Below, one piece after another: positions 46,301 through 57,960 of a stretch of 64,000 nucleotides of DNA. Positions within the stretch are counted from its first letter, which is position 1, and each line of letters starts with the position of its first letter. The DNA comes from Beroe forskalii (lineage: Eukaryota; Ctenophora; Nuda; Beroida; Beroidae), in assembly GCA_011033025.1 (NCBI GenBank), contig WFMF01000030.1, positions 744,001 to 808,000 of the forward strand. The letters are read 5' to 3'. The notes beneath the pieces were generated by a model. The model worked only from the letters and a program-made list of their open reading frames with translations, had not been told where the DNA came from and searched no databases. A program made the translations under genes and the position numbers.

Positions 46301-49300
46301 GTGAGCGAATTGAGATATCACATCGGCAGGGTTGGGTCCCAGGAAAATGTAGAAGTCGAGGATACCCCCAGTAGTGCGGAATGTTATAGCAGGGTTAGGG
46401 TTCAGGATGATATCTGGAAATTGAAAATGAATTAAAGACTGGTTAATAGTTAATACGGTGCGCACAGAAATCAGAAATCTGAACAAGGATTCATCCACTT
46501 GAAATGGTTTACTGTGCTCACCCATGGCGTTGGAGTTCTGGAGCAGGAAGCCACTAGCATGCCCGTCATTCTCCACGTGCAATAAGAAGGGGTGCGCGCC
46601 ATGTCTCTTCCCCCCGGCGGAACACCACAAGCTCTCGTAGGTGTACTCCATGCGCCGTAACAAGCCGTCCTGATGGTCGCCTCCCAGTCCGTACACGTTA
46701 CTGGGATAGGGTTCATGTATGAAAGGAGGGCATCAGAAACTGGTAAATAATTGCGGATTATTGGATGATTGAACTTAGTAAGGGGCCAAGGTTTTCGTGT
46801 TTGGTTTTCTGAGTTTTGTTCCTGACAGAGGAGAACGCCTTCAACCAGTAGGCTTTCACCACATGAAGGAAAATCGTTTTCAGCCGAAGTTATGATTTTT
46901 AAAATCGCAATTTGCCGAAAATCAACTTTAAATCTTCAACATGGACAACCTATAACTGAGTTACGTAGGTCATTTCCTTGAAACTTCACAGTTAGGCTCC
47001 GATAAGTTAACTAGCATCTTGGCTAGCAATTTATGAATAAAAAAACCTCGATGAGAGCCTCATATTGAGCTGCAGAAACTGGTCTGAGAACATCAGTCCT
47101 TCCATGGTAGTGTTGAAGATGGTCGAAGTTGCTTCATGAGTTCGAGACACAGCAAAGCCAAACAAATCCTGCGTTATTGTCAGGATGTACTGCATTCGGT
47201 GTCCTGTTTTTGAGTGAACTGAGTTCATTGGAACCTGAAATTCATTCTGTTGCAATTCAGTTTGAATTTGGGAGGAAAAAACGAAAACCTCAAATAACGT
47301 GTCTAGTATGTAATCTAAGTTAATTGAATAAGTTCAGTAAGTTCAGTAAGTTCCAATAAGACAATCAAATTTGAGAATTGAAAATAATAGGTACTGTAAA
47401 CATAGAAAATAATCATGACTAAAACCTCGTAGCGATCAGGTGAGTTAAAACAGAGAAAATAATGATAACTCAAACCTCGTAGCGATCTGGTGAGTTGGGG
47501 TCGAATATCTTAACCCTCAGACGACTATCAGTCTCATAGGATATAATGCATTTGAGTTTATCTGCTTCACTTTCAAACAGTTTTTCCAGTGTATCTATAC
47601 GTTCTAAATCAATCTCCATTCCCCACAGTTTTACAGTGCTATTTGTGACTTTATAACCTGAATTTTATCAAGAAATGGAAAACAAATTCAAAAAATTAAG
47701 CTTGAATCAATCAGCAGGTTCATAAACTTAAAGAGATGGTAAAATTAAAGAGATGATATGCCAGCAATAAAATACCTATTCTAATATTCTATGTAGATCT
47801 ATCATACCACACTGAAAAGACAAGTTTGAAAAAGGCTTAGAATTGTGATGAATGATACCTCTGAGATTTGTGAAAGGATAGTAGCACTTTGGTGCATTTC
47901 CAATAGCTGAACCATCCCAACACCCTCCCCAAGTCAGACAATGTGTTTTAGAAGAAGCAATACCAAAACCAGCATCTATCCGAGAAGACTTGTCCAGTGA
48001 TTCACACCTCTAAAATTTTGAATTATGATACAAGGAATACCTAGTTTGAAGATAGGCTACATACCTACAACCTCAACTTACTGACAAGAAACATAAGCAA
48101 TACACAAACAATTTGAAACTTGGTTAAAAAAGAAATAGCGTCATGCCATTTAATATCTTATACAACAGTACTGTAGTTAATTTACCATTGATAATAATTT
48201 GATTTCACATTAATTATTCCTTAATGAGAAGTCTTCAAACATGTTTTCAATCTGACTAGTTCCTTGCTCTCATCACAACCTAGATGCCAGATGGTACATT
48301 GTAATTCTAGAGCAGTAAAAAGTTATAATTGAATTTACATACCTTTAAATGTTCTCTGAATGGTTTTTGTTGTTTCTCTATGCTAGCATATACAATTGAA
48401 ATCACTGACAGAACAACCAATGCTGAAATGAAAGTTCTTTAAAACTTCTTAAGAGCTGAAATATTATGAATATAAACTATGAGCTAGAAAATAAATAATA
48501 TTTTTTGTTTGCTCAATAGTACTTGATAATAAATAACAGTTTTATACATTTTATCAATTTTACCTGTCTGGTATGGTTGTTATCAATATCATACTGAACA
48601 ATTTGTACTGGTACTATTGAGTCAAAAGAGAACAATTAGATTACTCGCTAATTGATAGAATAATCAGTTTAAGCATATATTTTATTTAAAAATTAATCAT
48701 AATTAGGCCTTTCACTGAAGAGCATCACACAATGTAAAAGCAAATTCTCAATTCAATAGTTTATATTTACTTACCCACAGCTAATATCAAGGTGACTTTC
48801 TTCTCTTTTGTCATTGAATGAAACTTTTCTTTTAACTTTCGTTTCCGCCCATGAGATGTGACATGATCAGCCTGAAAAATCAGGAATATCGTGATTAAGA
48901 CAGGGCTTACATTATAGAGAATCACACATCAAACCATGATCACATCAAAACATAGTGAAATTCAATGATTTATGCTGAGGAATATATCATAATTCAACAT
49001 AATATCAACAATGCTGTCAGGTTCTTCTTTAAACTTCATGGTAAAAGTGAATGGTCATCAATCAAGCAAAACAAACTTTTCAAGAACTGAACCAGCTTTT
49101 CAATAAACTAGTATAGTGGACCTAAATCTTTGAATAGTTTGTCTTATTCAATGAGGTATTCCTGAACTTAGGGATTTTTAGAAACACTTGAAAACATTCA
49201 CTTTGAAGAAGCTTTTATTAAGGGGATTGATTTATTGTATTGATCTTCAATGGCCATCAGTTAACCCATAGTCTTTTAGTACCATCTTTGTTTTGATAAC

Positions 49301-49906
49301 CTTTTTTCTTAATAACTAAGTTTTTAGCTACCCTTTTCCTGTCACACCTAAATGGCTAAAATATTTCACCAATGATCCTAACTAACATATAATATTATAA
49401 TAATTACTCCACATATTCAACTGAATGGTTAGATGTTTAGAAAACAACTTTAACTTTAAGATTAACAATATCAAGGTAAGTAATGAATCATTATCAGGAA
49501 CTCCAAAGAAGTATTAGATAACAATATCAATTAAGCAAGCTAAAACAATTTTATTCAATAAGACTGCTCATTTTGTAAAAGTCAAAATAACCAACATTGA
49601 TTCAAGCCTATGACAACAACACCACACTATCTAATAATAGTTTCGAAAATGACTTATAGAAAACATAACTCAAAATTCGTCTTCAGGATCTCCGTGCAGT
49701 AAGCATCCTCAAATTTGATTGTATAGTGTTGTAAAGTTTAAAACTCTTTTGTCATAAAACAATTTTGTCATAGAAATGGAAAATATACTCACATTCAAAG
49801 ATGTGTGATTAGAAGTACCATGAGGATCTTGCTCCTCATCTTCAGATGGTTCATCATCAAAATTAGCATATGGCAATGTTGTTAATTGATGAATATTATC
49901 TCCCAT
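37392..49906 (-). CDS. membrane-anchored trefoil/GH31 glucosidase-like protein, probable pseudoenzyme
   Basis: Exons read off the minus strand: 49906-49793, 48871-48775, 48422-48343, 48009-47859, 47657-47476, 47234-47047, 46700-46522, 46413-46298, 45466-45350, 45089-44946, 44290-44216, 43897-43685, 43509-43406, 43128-42992, 42228-42148, 41920-41847, 41015-40895, 40680-40565, 40333-40252, 40069-39967, 38063-37922, 37805-37662, and a last exon ending at stop 37392-37394. Phases agree through exon 22. The protein is about 950 aa: acidic cytoplasmic tail (YANFDDEPSEDEEQD), one TM (VTLILAVALVVLSVISIVY), a trefoil domain (exon 4) and a GH31 domain with the family C-terminus (LDGSAFGELYTDDGTSL). Canonical FDGxWIDMNEP reads FDGLALEENEP, and GRYAGHWTGD reads GTVAGHFVKE. 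Both catalytic Asp are therefore Glu, and the RNHN site reads KRYP. Homologues act as alpha-glucosidases; this one is probably inactive or altered. The last exon's acceptor is unresolved. Confidence 0.85.
38075..39165. repeat. ~24-bp minisatellite in intron 20 of the GH31 gene
   Basis: Units built around GGGACTTGAGGAGGGGGAGT GAGT, 18-26 bp, with many length variants. It starts within about 10 bp of the exon 21 acceptor (sense ...CACTCACTCCCCGGCAG|GAATG). In the sense strand it is pyrimidine-rich, so it extends the polypyrimidine tract of that acceptor by roughly 1 kb. Confidence 0.93.
40384..40515. repeat. short GTCAGTAACGG repeat in intron 18
   Basis: About seven irregular 12-20 bp units of GGTGTCAGTAACGGACAAC lying about 50 bp past the exon 18 donor (sense direction). 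Too short and irregular to say more. Confidence 0.8.
42424..43017. repeat. 34-36-bp array made of an exon end plus its splice donor
   Basis: Seventeen copies in the + strand form TTACCCCCGATGGAGTTGCC, then CATTTCCTCCCACGC. In sense orientation each copy is the last bases of GH31 exon 14 (ATGGGCAACTCCATCGGGG) followed by GTAAGCG, i.e. a complete 5' splice site. The copy at the exon itself is the right-most one. Distal copies (below about 42540) are more diverged; several keep the GTAAGC donor exactly. Because 35 bp is not a multiple of 3, use of a different donor would shift the frame unless three units are added. Confidence 0.92.
47401..47500. repeat. 50-bp tandem duplication spanning the exon 5 donor
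   Basis: Two copies, 47401-47450 and 47451-47500, about 86% identical, each with CCTCGTAGCGATC and GGTGAGTT. In sense this duplicates the end of GH31 exon 5 (CCAGATCGCTACGAG) plus its donor GTTTGAG; the downstream copy has GTTTTAG. The same kind of event as the intron 14 array, but with only two units. Confidence 0.85.
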
Positions 49907-51695
49907 CTTTGCATTTCTCTATATCATAAATTAGCCATGATTTAAACAAAATACCTGGAAATATAGATTTGTGAGACAATGGTTATAATGATCCTCAATC
50001 TTCAATTACCCAAAAATCCAATGAGTTGGTGAAACTCTGCAATAATATAAAATGAATGATAATCATTCTAAGTCTAACCCTCACACAACCACCCAGTGGA
50101 GCATTGATACAAGCAGGAAATGGTTGAATTATGCCGAAACAAGCCAAAACAAGCAGAAGAAACCAAAACTACCCCAAACCAGCCCAAAAACTGCTCCAAA
50201 TCAAGCTAGAATGATCAATCAAAACAAGCAAATGAGAAAGAAATCTGAATCAACTCAAATCAACCCACACCCTAACCCTAGATCAAGTTGATTCCGGTTG
50301 ATCTGCTTGTTTTGAGTTGTTTGGATTGTTAAAGTAAAATAAAGTGAAGTAAGTATAATGTATGATTAACAAACGAATGGGAGTGTGATATCGAAAATTA
50401 TCACATGAAGCGTCAGCCGAGTTTGACAATTTTCGATATCACACGATCCCTGAGTTTGTTAATTGTATTATTACCCGACAAAACAGTACTCCCTCCCACT
50501 CGGGTCTGACGACCCTCGTTTGAATTCAACGTTTTTATAGATTTTGAGTGCTCCTTCATAAAATCAACAATTTATTAAACGATATTCTGCTCTATTATTC
50601 CGCCACTGTACAGTAGTTCTATAAAGGAGTCATATATCGATAATTATCACACTGGAGTTTGAGCCACGGGAGGGTAATAATGGTATTTAAACATCTCTAA
50701 TCTTATACCCAATTGATCAATATCAAATGCTAAAAATTATTTAGCACCTTTTCACTTCGGTGCCCATTCCATATACAAAGTAACATAAATAAAAAGCAAT
50801 TTTACAATGAACTAATAATAACATCTAAATATAGAAATAGAAATAGAATAAATTATGGTATTAAACCATCACGCTTCCTTTCATTATATCAAAACATTAG
50901 CTTCCACTAAAAAACACACCTTTTAACCCAGGTGTCCATTTATTCAATTTTCAAGAACATTTAAAACAAATAACAGAATTAATCTAGAACTGTTGATAGT
51001 TTTATGAGATAGTGAATTAAAAAAACTTCATGCAGACCCTGTGATAACCAAATAAATAAAACATCAAAGACAAAAATATACATACACAGTGTGATAAAGA
51101 GTAAATAAGCCTAGTTAACGACATAATGCAGCGAGCAGACCATTTGTGTGCGATGAACTCATCAGGCATTGACCTCCAGGCTGAATGGTAAGTTGACTTG
51201 GTATTCTCTTCTGATTGAGGGAGAACTCAATGAATTTTGAGTAATTGGGTAAGCTTTTTTGTTTTACATTTTGTAATACAGATTCAATAGTAAGTGCGGT
51301 CTGGAGAATGCAGGGTATGGTAAAGCAGTGACTATTAAAATGCTCGTTTTTCATCGTGGTGCTTTTCATCCTGGTTTCGCCTGATTTAATTCCCCGAGAA
51401 AGCTTTCCTTTTTGAGGCAGACTAGTTAATCTCAGTAAGAAGTGGTGATCTCTTGGACACAATATGAACACCTTATTTGATGTCCAATCAAAATGAAATT
51501 ATAAACACCTTTAGTTATTTAAATCAACCTGCGTGCTCAAATTTGCTAATTAATATTCTTGAATTAATTTCCTGTCGTGTAGTTAATGTGTTGGATGGTT
51601 GATGGAACAGCGAGGTTTAATTGCAGGCATTTAAAAACGCGAATCGAAGTTCGTTGATTTGTACTTAACCAGTTTGAGTGAACGCAGTAGTTCAG
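49907..51695. other. region between divergent genes
   Basis: It holds the 5' flank of the GH31 gene (minus) and, presumably, upstream exons of the + strand gene at 51696. A hairpin with 20-bp arms lies at 50383-50446 (GTGTGATATCGAAAATTATC and its inverse), with a partial relative near 50630. No TATA or other promoter element could be assigned with confidence. Confidence 0.4.
51115..51471 (-). CDS. hypothetical protein or last exon, uncertain
   Basis: A 118-aa open frame on the minus strand, not recognised. The C-terminal half (SLPNYSKFIEFSLNQKRIPS, QLTIQPGGQCLMSSSHTNG) has ordinary protein composition, unlike the low-complexity frames nearby. No signal peptide or TM segment is evident. It could be a terminal exon or chance. 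Confidence 0.25.
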   Translation of the reverse strand: MFILCPRDHHFLLRLTSLPQKGKLSRGIKSGETRMKSTTMKNEHFNSHCFTIPCILQTALTIESVLQNVKQKSLPNYSKFIEFSLNQKRIPSQLTIQPGGQCLMSSSHTNGLLAALCR

Positions 51696-53584
51696 AGGTG
51701 TAAATATGTTATTCCAGTGATATGGGAAGATGGGCGATACGCGAGAATGGGTCTTGTGTGTATCCCAAGGTGGGACGGGGGCAGAGAAAGGGGCGGAACC
51801 CCAGTAAGGGACAAGGGCAGAACCTCAGTTAGGGAAAGGGGCAGAACCTCAGTTAGGGACAGGGGCGGAACCTCAGTTAGGGACAGGGGCAGATCCTCAG
51901 TTAGGGACAGGGGCAGAACCCCAGTGAGGGACAGGGGCAGAACCCCAGTGAGGGACAGGGACAGAACCTCAGTGAGGAACAGGGGCAGAACCTCAGTGAG
52001 GGACAGGGGCAGAACCTCAGTGAGGGACAGGGACAGAACCTCAGTGAGGAACAGGGACAGAACCTCAGTTAGGAACAGGGGCGGAACCTCAGTGAGGGAC
52101 AGGGGCAGAACCTCAGTTAGGGACAGGGGCAGAACCTCAGTTAGGGACAGGGGCAGAACCTCAGTTAGGGACAGGGGCAGAATCTCAGTTAGGGACAGGG
52201 GCAGAACCTCAGTGAGGGACAGGGGCAGAACCTCAGTTAGGGACAAGGGCAGAACCTCAGTGAGGGACAGGGGCAGAACCTCAGTTAGGGACAAGGGCAG
52301 AACCTCAGTTAGGGACAGGGGCAGAACCTCAGTTAGGGACAGGGGCAAGAATCTCAGTTAGGGACAGGGGCAGAACCTCAGTGAGGACAGGGCAGAACCT
52401 CAGTTAGGGACAAGGGCAGAACCTCAGTGAGGGACAGGGGCAGAACCTCAGTTAGGGACAAGGGCAGAACCTCAGTTAGGGACAGGGGCAGAACCTCAGT
52501 TAGGGACAGGGGCAGAATCTCAGTTAGGGACAGGGGCAGAACCTCAGTGAGGGACAGGGGCAGAACCTCAGTTAGGGACAAGGGCAGAACCTCAGTGAGG
52601 GACAGGGGCAGAACCTCAGTTAGGGACAGGGGCAGAACCTCAGTTAGGGACAGGGGCAGAACCTCAGTTAGGGACAGGAGCAGAACCTCAGTTAGAGACA
52701 GGGGCAGAACCCCAGTCAAAAAAACTACGCTATTACGTCGAAGTATGGTAAATTTCGTCAGAAATTGCTCCCAACTATCGTTCTCCCCAAATACCCATCA
52801 GCTAACCATCTGCCACGTTATTATATGATTAATATGAACTGGAACCCAGAGTCAAGATTTACGTAGCTTAAATTTATATAAGAAAATGGACCGTGAAGTA
52901 GTCAGGTTTTATGTCTAATCTAAACGGTTAAGAAGTTGAAGGACACATGCTCTTTAAGACGTTGATTAAAACATGCTAACTGTTCAGTGCTCACCATTCG
53001 CCTTCCTCGTGTCGTGCTAGAAGTGATTTGATATTGGTTCATTGCATTCCATGCTGTGGGTAACTTAATAAATCATGTTTTTCATGGGGATATCTTGATT
53101 CAAATGTCAGATTGCTGTTGGGGTTTGCGAAACCAGCTTTAATTGGTAACGAACCGCTTAACGACAAGCCTTCGAACCTATATGCTTAAACTGAGAGAAT
53201 TAAACTGTTATAGGATTAAGGCTTAAATTAAACCAATTGCTGGACCTCAAGAATTTGAGGCTTGAATTTAAACTATGCATAGGAATTTCCGTAATTTTAA
53301 CTGCACTATTTCAGGCTACGAATACTCCAGCAAATCTACCCGTACACTCTACCGCTCTTTACATCCCTGCCAGAGAGCAAAGAGTTGAGCGTGTGCAGGG
53401 AATTCTTCACGAAGCACAAGGACATTCTCAGGCAAGTTGTTCCTTCTTAAATAATGATTGTCTTGGTTTTGGAAAATGGTAATATCGGTGGAGGCCAATT
53501 TTGGGCAATCGTGTCCAGGTTACACTTATTTTCAGGGAATTGGACAAAATTTTGTTGCCCAAAGATATTATAACCTCGCTCTGA
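51696..53584 (+). CDS. C-terminal exons of an unrecognised gene
   Basis: Three exons join in phase. The first is 51696-51769 (acceptor GTAGTTCAG, donor GTGGGA), reading RCKYVIPVIWEDGRYARMGL. The second is 53315-53431 (acceptor ACTATTTCAG), containing RILQQIYPYTLPLFTSL and ELSVCREFFTKHKDIL. The third is 53536-53584 (acceptor TTATTTTCAG), reading RELDKILLPKDIITSL with a TGA stop. The intron between exons two and three uses a GC donor (CTCAG|GCAAGT), a known minor splice class, and is only 104 bp. The first intron contains a 24-bp minisatellite. The last ~80 residues are soluble and helical-looking. I do not recognise the family. Upstream exons were not found. Confidence 0.6.
51776..52715. repeat. 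24-bp minisatellite, about 39 units
   Basis: Unit GGGACAGGGGCAGAACCTCA GTTA (24 bp) with GTTA/GTGA, GGGG/AGGG and A/G variants. One 23-bp and two shortened units near 52350-52395 shift the frame. It begins about 6 bp after the donor of the exon at 51696-51769. Length divisible by 3 explains the false 8-residue repeats (RTSVRDRG on +, LPLSLTEV on -). Confidence 0.95.
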
Positions 53585-54444
53585 TCACTGATCAGAGAAC
53601 AAAATGCTCATCAAAGTGTCTACTTTTGACTGACTCAGGAATCCTCTTCCCTAACTACTGACACCACTTTTCTTGTTTATGTTATTAGTGATATTGTATT
53701 TGATTATCCCGTCACCTGATCACTCACACCCACCACCCATCCCCCACTCCCTGACACCACTCATTTCATTTATAAGCATCCTCTCACCTTCCATCTTCAG
53801 CTGACGACGATAATCACATGATTTTCGAAAGCTCCTGATTTAAAGTTTATCGTATCATTTAAACGTTTTAACTTGCTCTCTAAGTCTACTTTTGATATAG
53901 CTTCGGGACCATTTTCGGCTGTTTTCGTCTCTTATTGGGTACTATAAATATGCCTTTATTTGGTAAATTGGTAAAGTTGTCATTTCTGGTCAATTCAGCT
54001 CGGGATATTGACTTATTTCCGTACATTCCACTTATATTTGGGGGTTTTCAGGTTTTCAACTGGACTCTGCCTCGGAAAGTACCATAATAGGAAGTAATTG
54101 AGCTTAATTGGGTAAACTTGTAACTTCCGTGTTTTAGGTCATTATCAGTCAGAACTTTCATTAAACCATGCAGTTTCTACGGGTTTATGGGTTTTTGAAG
54201 GTTTTGAACGTCTCAGACCCAGCCAAGTACCGAGCTAGTTGGCCTTAATTAGGAAAGAAAATATTCCAAATTTTGTCCAATCATGTCCAAAGTTACCCTG
54301 TTTTTTTGATTGTCCAAGATTGGACTTGCCCACCTTCCCCCCCCCCCTGTGTTCACATTTCTCTGTTAAATGTTGTATCTTGCCTACTTTGGATCGTTAG
54401 ATCTCCCCCCCCCCCTTGCCCCCCTCCTTGTCCCCCCCACTAAC
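53585..54444. other. intergenic, poly-C tracts
   Basis: 3' flank of the + strand gene. Poly-C runs at about 54340 and 54405. No exon seen. Confidence 0.35.
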
Positions 54445-54606
54445 CACAGGATTCCCACAGGAGCCCGGCATTAGAGTGAAGTGTGCTGGTGACGACTCTA
54501 AGGCAGAAAACAGGATGATAGCTATAAACGAGATTAATAACAAGATGCCCTTCTGAATCTCATTTGCAATATGATATCTCGACAGTGGGACTGTAGGAGA
54601 ATTCAT
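54445..54606 (-). CDS. candidate first exon with signal-anchor
   Basis: ATG at 54606 on the minus strand opens a 54-codon exon ending at a donor GTTAGT (54439-54444). Residues ~20-36 form one hydrophobic segment (ILLLISFIAIILFSAL) after a short polar start, fitting a signal peptide or type II anchor, followed by SSPAHFTLMPGSCGNPV. No partner exon was found downstream, so this is tentative. Confidence 0.3.
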
Positions 54607-55509
54607 CGTACTTTGAGGCAACTTCGCTCAGAGTTTTTTTATGGTTGTAAAATATACCAATAATGATATGATAACATATAATGCTACCTATGACTTTAAA
54701 ATTTAAAACTTTGTGGCAATGTTGAACCTCATTAGTCATTATATATCCATGATGGTTACCATTGAGTTTGTATCAAAGTGGCGACCTTGATAATACATTG
54801 TAATCAGTTTTGGTATGAAATTCAAATAGTGTTGTAAAATGATAAGTTCGATGTGAGCAGCGAAACTTTTCTAAACTTAAAAGTTATTTTTCAATTTTCT
54901 TATACTTCATAGAAAAAAGAAATTGTAGTGCATATGTGTGTGTGTAATTTGTGTGTTTATTACACTGTTGATGAGTTAAACTTAAACAGCAATGACGTAT
55001 CTAAAGTTTGACTTGTTTTCGGGTTTCTCAACTAGAGCCAAAACAGGGGTCGAGACATCAACAAATAAGAAATGAGAATGATTCTGGAACCTACCAGTTG
55101 TGCGGCGCAGTATGCATGAAAATACTGTCAGAAGTTATTGTCAAGTCAGTTACAGTAGTTTAATTTATGCTAAAAATTTGCCACATACGTACACGTGGAA
55201 ATTACAGAATTATTCTCGAAGGTTGCAGTTGTGTATTTTTCATTCTGGATGAGAGATTAAATTTTGCAACAGCAATTGCAAGATCGTATCTGTAGTTATT
55301 GTTCTTCGAATAAATAATAGTTTTACTTTTAGTGAGATAAAACGCACGGAAATGGACAAACGAAAAGGTTTTACTTTTAGTCAGATGATGTTGAAAATGT
55401 TGTAGTTTTTGTAAAAGCAACTTTTAACCCTCATTCATATTTTTTGAAAACTCAGGGAAAGGTTTAAGAGAGAGTTCAACAGTTCTGTTTACTGTTAGTG
55501 TTAGTGTTT
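54607..55509. other. no gene recognised
   Basis: AT-rich, with no repeat or exon I can support. Confidence 0.35.
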
Positions 55510-55716
55510 ACTGGCGCAACGCCGACTTTCATTCGACGGACTTAAGGCGGACTCACCCTAACCATAATTCTATCTGTTGTCCTAAACATAACCCTTACAC
55601 TTACCCCAACCCTAACCATTATTCCAATCATAATCTTTCCCTGATTAGGTTCTCTAAAGGTCCGATAAAGCGAGTCCGCCTTAGGTCCGCCCTGATGAAA
55701 GTCGGCGTTCCTCCGG
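55510..55716. mobile_element. MITE with ~36-bp TIRs
   Basis: Left AACGCCGACTTTCAT...ACGGACTTAAGGCGGACTC (55517-55555) is inverted at 55673-55712 (GAGTCCGCCTTAGGTCCGCC...GAAAGTCGGCGTT). The interior of ~115 bp contains several CCCTAACC-like pieces, which look telomere-like but are irregular. No clear target duplication was seen. Confidence 0.7.
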
Positions 55717-56449
55717 ACGGCCCTACTTTTATAGTGATTTCATTTTCTGTCGATTTCGGCTATGTCTCCCATATCATTGTGGCTAAGTGACGTCAAAGGT
55801 CCATACTGATAATGATATTTATCGGTTAATGTACCTTGCACATTTTATTTATGTTTCTTGAATTTGAAGCCCCTGGAAGTGGATCTTTTTCCTCAGGGAG
55901 TTCAATTTGAATAATTATATGGCGTCTAAAATAATTACATGGCGTCCAAAATTGTTCACCATTGGTTTTCTGTTGTGACGTTAACAATGAATTTCCGATT
56001 TGAGAGCACGTTCTCCAATTTCTAGTTAAAAGGGATTAAATTTAAATTTAATTACTGTTAGTTGGACATCAACTTGATCGACAATTATGTATACTTTTCA
56101 AGTTGTTTTAAGATTTTTCATACTATTTATTTCACAAATATTTCACAACAATCAAAAGTTGTGAAGTGTTTTGTAAATAATATGATTTTAAAATAATCCA
56201 CTCTTTGTAATTGTAAAAGCATTCAAATTTGAATTTGGATTTGTTAAATTACTTCAAAACCCATTTTACCCAATTCTAAATAAAATTGGCTTTCTTTTTC
56301 ATTCTCAATGACATAAAGTTTAACGCATATGTCAATGTGTAGAGGCTGCAGATCGCCGAACATTGTGCTATTATGTGCTCTTGCTTTACGGTTACCAAAC
56401 ACTGAACACGTATATCCCTTATCAGACGTTGTCTGACCATTATTTCCCG
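55717..56449. other. no gene recognised
   Basis: AT-rich. A minus-strand frame at 56244-56513 is open but without features that would support it. Confidence 0.3.
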
Positions 56450-56800
56450 TTCCGCCAATTCGGCGGACGCGCGCGCGAGGGTAGGGTAACAGGTAACATC
56501 CTACGATGCGCAACGCGGCTTCCTAATTTAATATAAGGTGTGTGTACGCGCCCGCGCGCTTCCCTACGGAAGAGAATGCGTGTTTAGCAAGGCCCGCTGA
56601 TGCAGCCGGCGCGTCGCTCGAAAGGGTATATCATATCACCAATATTTTCTTTGCCCTCACCAGCGCCCTGTTCTGCGCGCGCGGCGCGCCGTCGTTCCTC
56701 CTCAAAACAGGCGGAGCCGTCGTTCCCCCTCAGAACAGGCCGCACGCGTGAGCACCTGTCCCGTAGGGATGCGCGGCGCGCGCACGCACACCTATGCGGG
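56450..56800. other. GC-rich, CpG-rich patch
   Basis: Unlike its surroundings this ~350 bp is rich in CG dinucleotides (GGCGGACGCGCGCGCGAG, CGCGCCCGCGCGC, GCGCGCGGCGCGCC). It could be an unmethylated CpG island or promoter, or part of a repeat. Frames here are short and Arg/Ala/Pro-rich and are not called. Confidence 0.45.
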
Positions 56801-57960
56801 TTTAGGAAGGTGAAATATTTTCCTAACCAGAAAAATGGGACTCAAAAAGTGAATTGGGATAGGAAAATTTGGGGCAACTCTGATTTGGGACAAATGTGAC
56901 ATTTGAAACAGAGATAAATGGGACTCAAATGGTTGTGTTTGTGAGCAGCATTTTAGCATTATTTTCTTCACAATGCGTTGAACTTGATTGCTTATAGCAT
57001 TGACTGAGGGGGACTCCATTGTGAAACACTAAAACTGCAATAATGGATTCAAATTAGATTTACTTTTCACCACTGATTTACTGCCAGTTTCAAGAATACA
57101 ACATATGATATAATGAAAAAGAACATGGCAGTTAGTGGAGACGCTTAGGGACATAAAAAGCAAAATGTAAAATTTTTTCTAAAATCGACAATTTTGGTAC
57201 CAAAAGAAAGCTCTTGTTGAGTAGATTACGAGATCGACTAGACGCAAGCGTGATTCCCTTTCTATGAGTCACAATACCTTCCGAAAGGTTTTCACACTTT
57301 TGCCCATAACTCGTGATGCTTTCGGCCAATCGTAAAAACTTTGATACCTACGGAAGCAGAATTTTAAGCGGAATCCGATGCAATTCTTAAATTTATGATT
57401 AAACGCTAATTTGTTATCGTTATCGCCGATTTAAAAAATCGACGCGCATTCATACAATGCTGACAAAATGTGAAGACCTCTTAAGAGCTGCGTCGTTTGG
57501 CGCGCGCGTTCGGCGCCACTTTATTGATTTTGTGACATGCGCGTTACAAATTTTACGAGTTGAGTGACGAAGGTAGTTTCAGCACATGCATGATTGCGGG
57601 GATAATAAACGTGGAAAACACCACGGAGAAGTCACAGATAAGGAAAAGGAATAATATTGTGCATCATTGCACAGTACAACGTGAGAACATTAGTACAATG
57701 TAATCCAGCCATTAGTTCCCACTTGCCAGGGATGGTGGCAACAGAATTTGAATGAGGAGTGGTAGTTTGAATACGCTTCGTGGCAATAACAAGGAGAATA
57801 ATAAGCTTTATTTTGATTTGATCAAAACAATTCAAATAATGATAAAATGAGAAGCAATATCACAATTCACAATAGGTACTATCAAAGTATTCCTATCATG
57901 TTTTCTGTTATACATTATATGATCTATATTTAAATTTCGATATCAAAACAAATAATACTT
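56801..57960. other. no gene recognised
   Basis: AT-rich with one GGCGCGCGCGTTCGGCGCC patch near 57498. No exon recognised. Confidence 0.35.

Noticed and set aside
51678-52828. RTSVRDRG and LPLSLTEV repeat ORFs
   Set aside because: 24-bp minisatellite in frame; the only real coding part there is the exon 51696-51769.
55555-55620. Telomere (CCCTAA)n
   Set aside because: The repeats are irregular and internal to a MITE.
56244-56513. 89-aa minus-strand ORF
   Set aside because: It overlaps the CpG-rich patch, has no motif or splice support, and competes with another open frame on the same strand.
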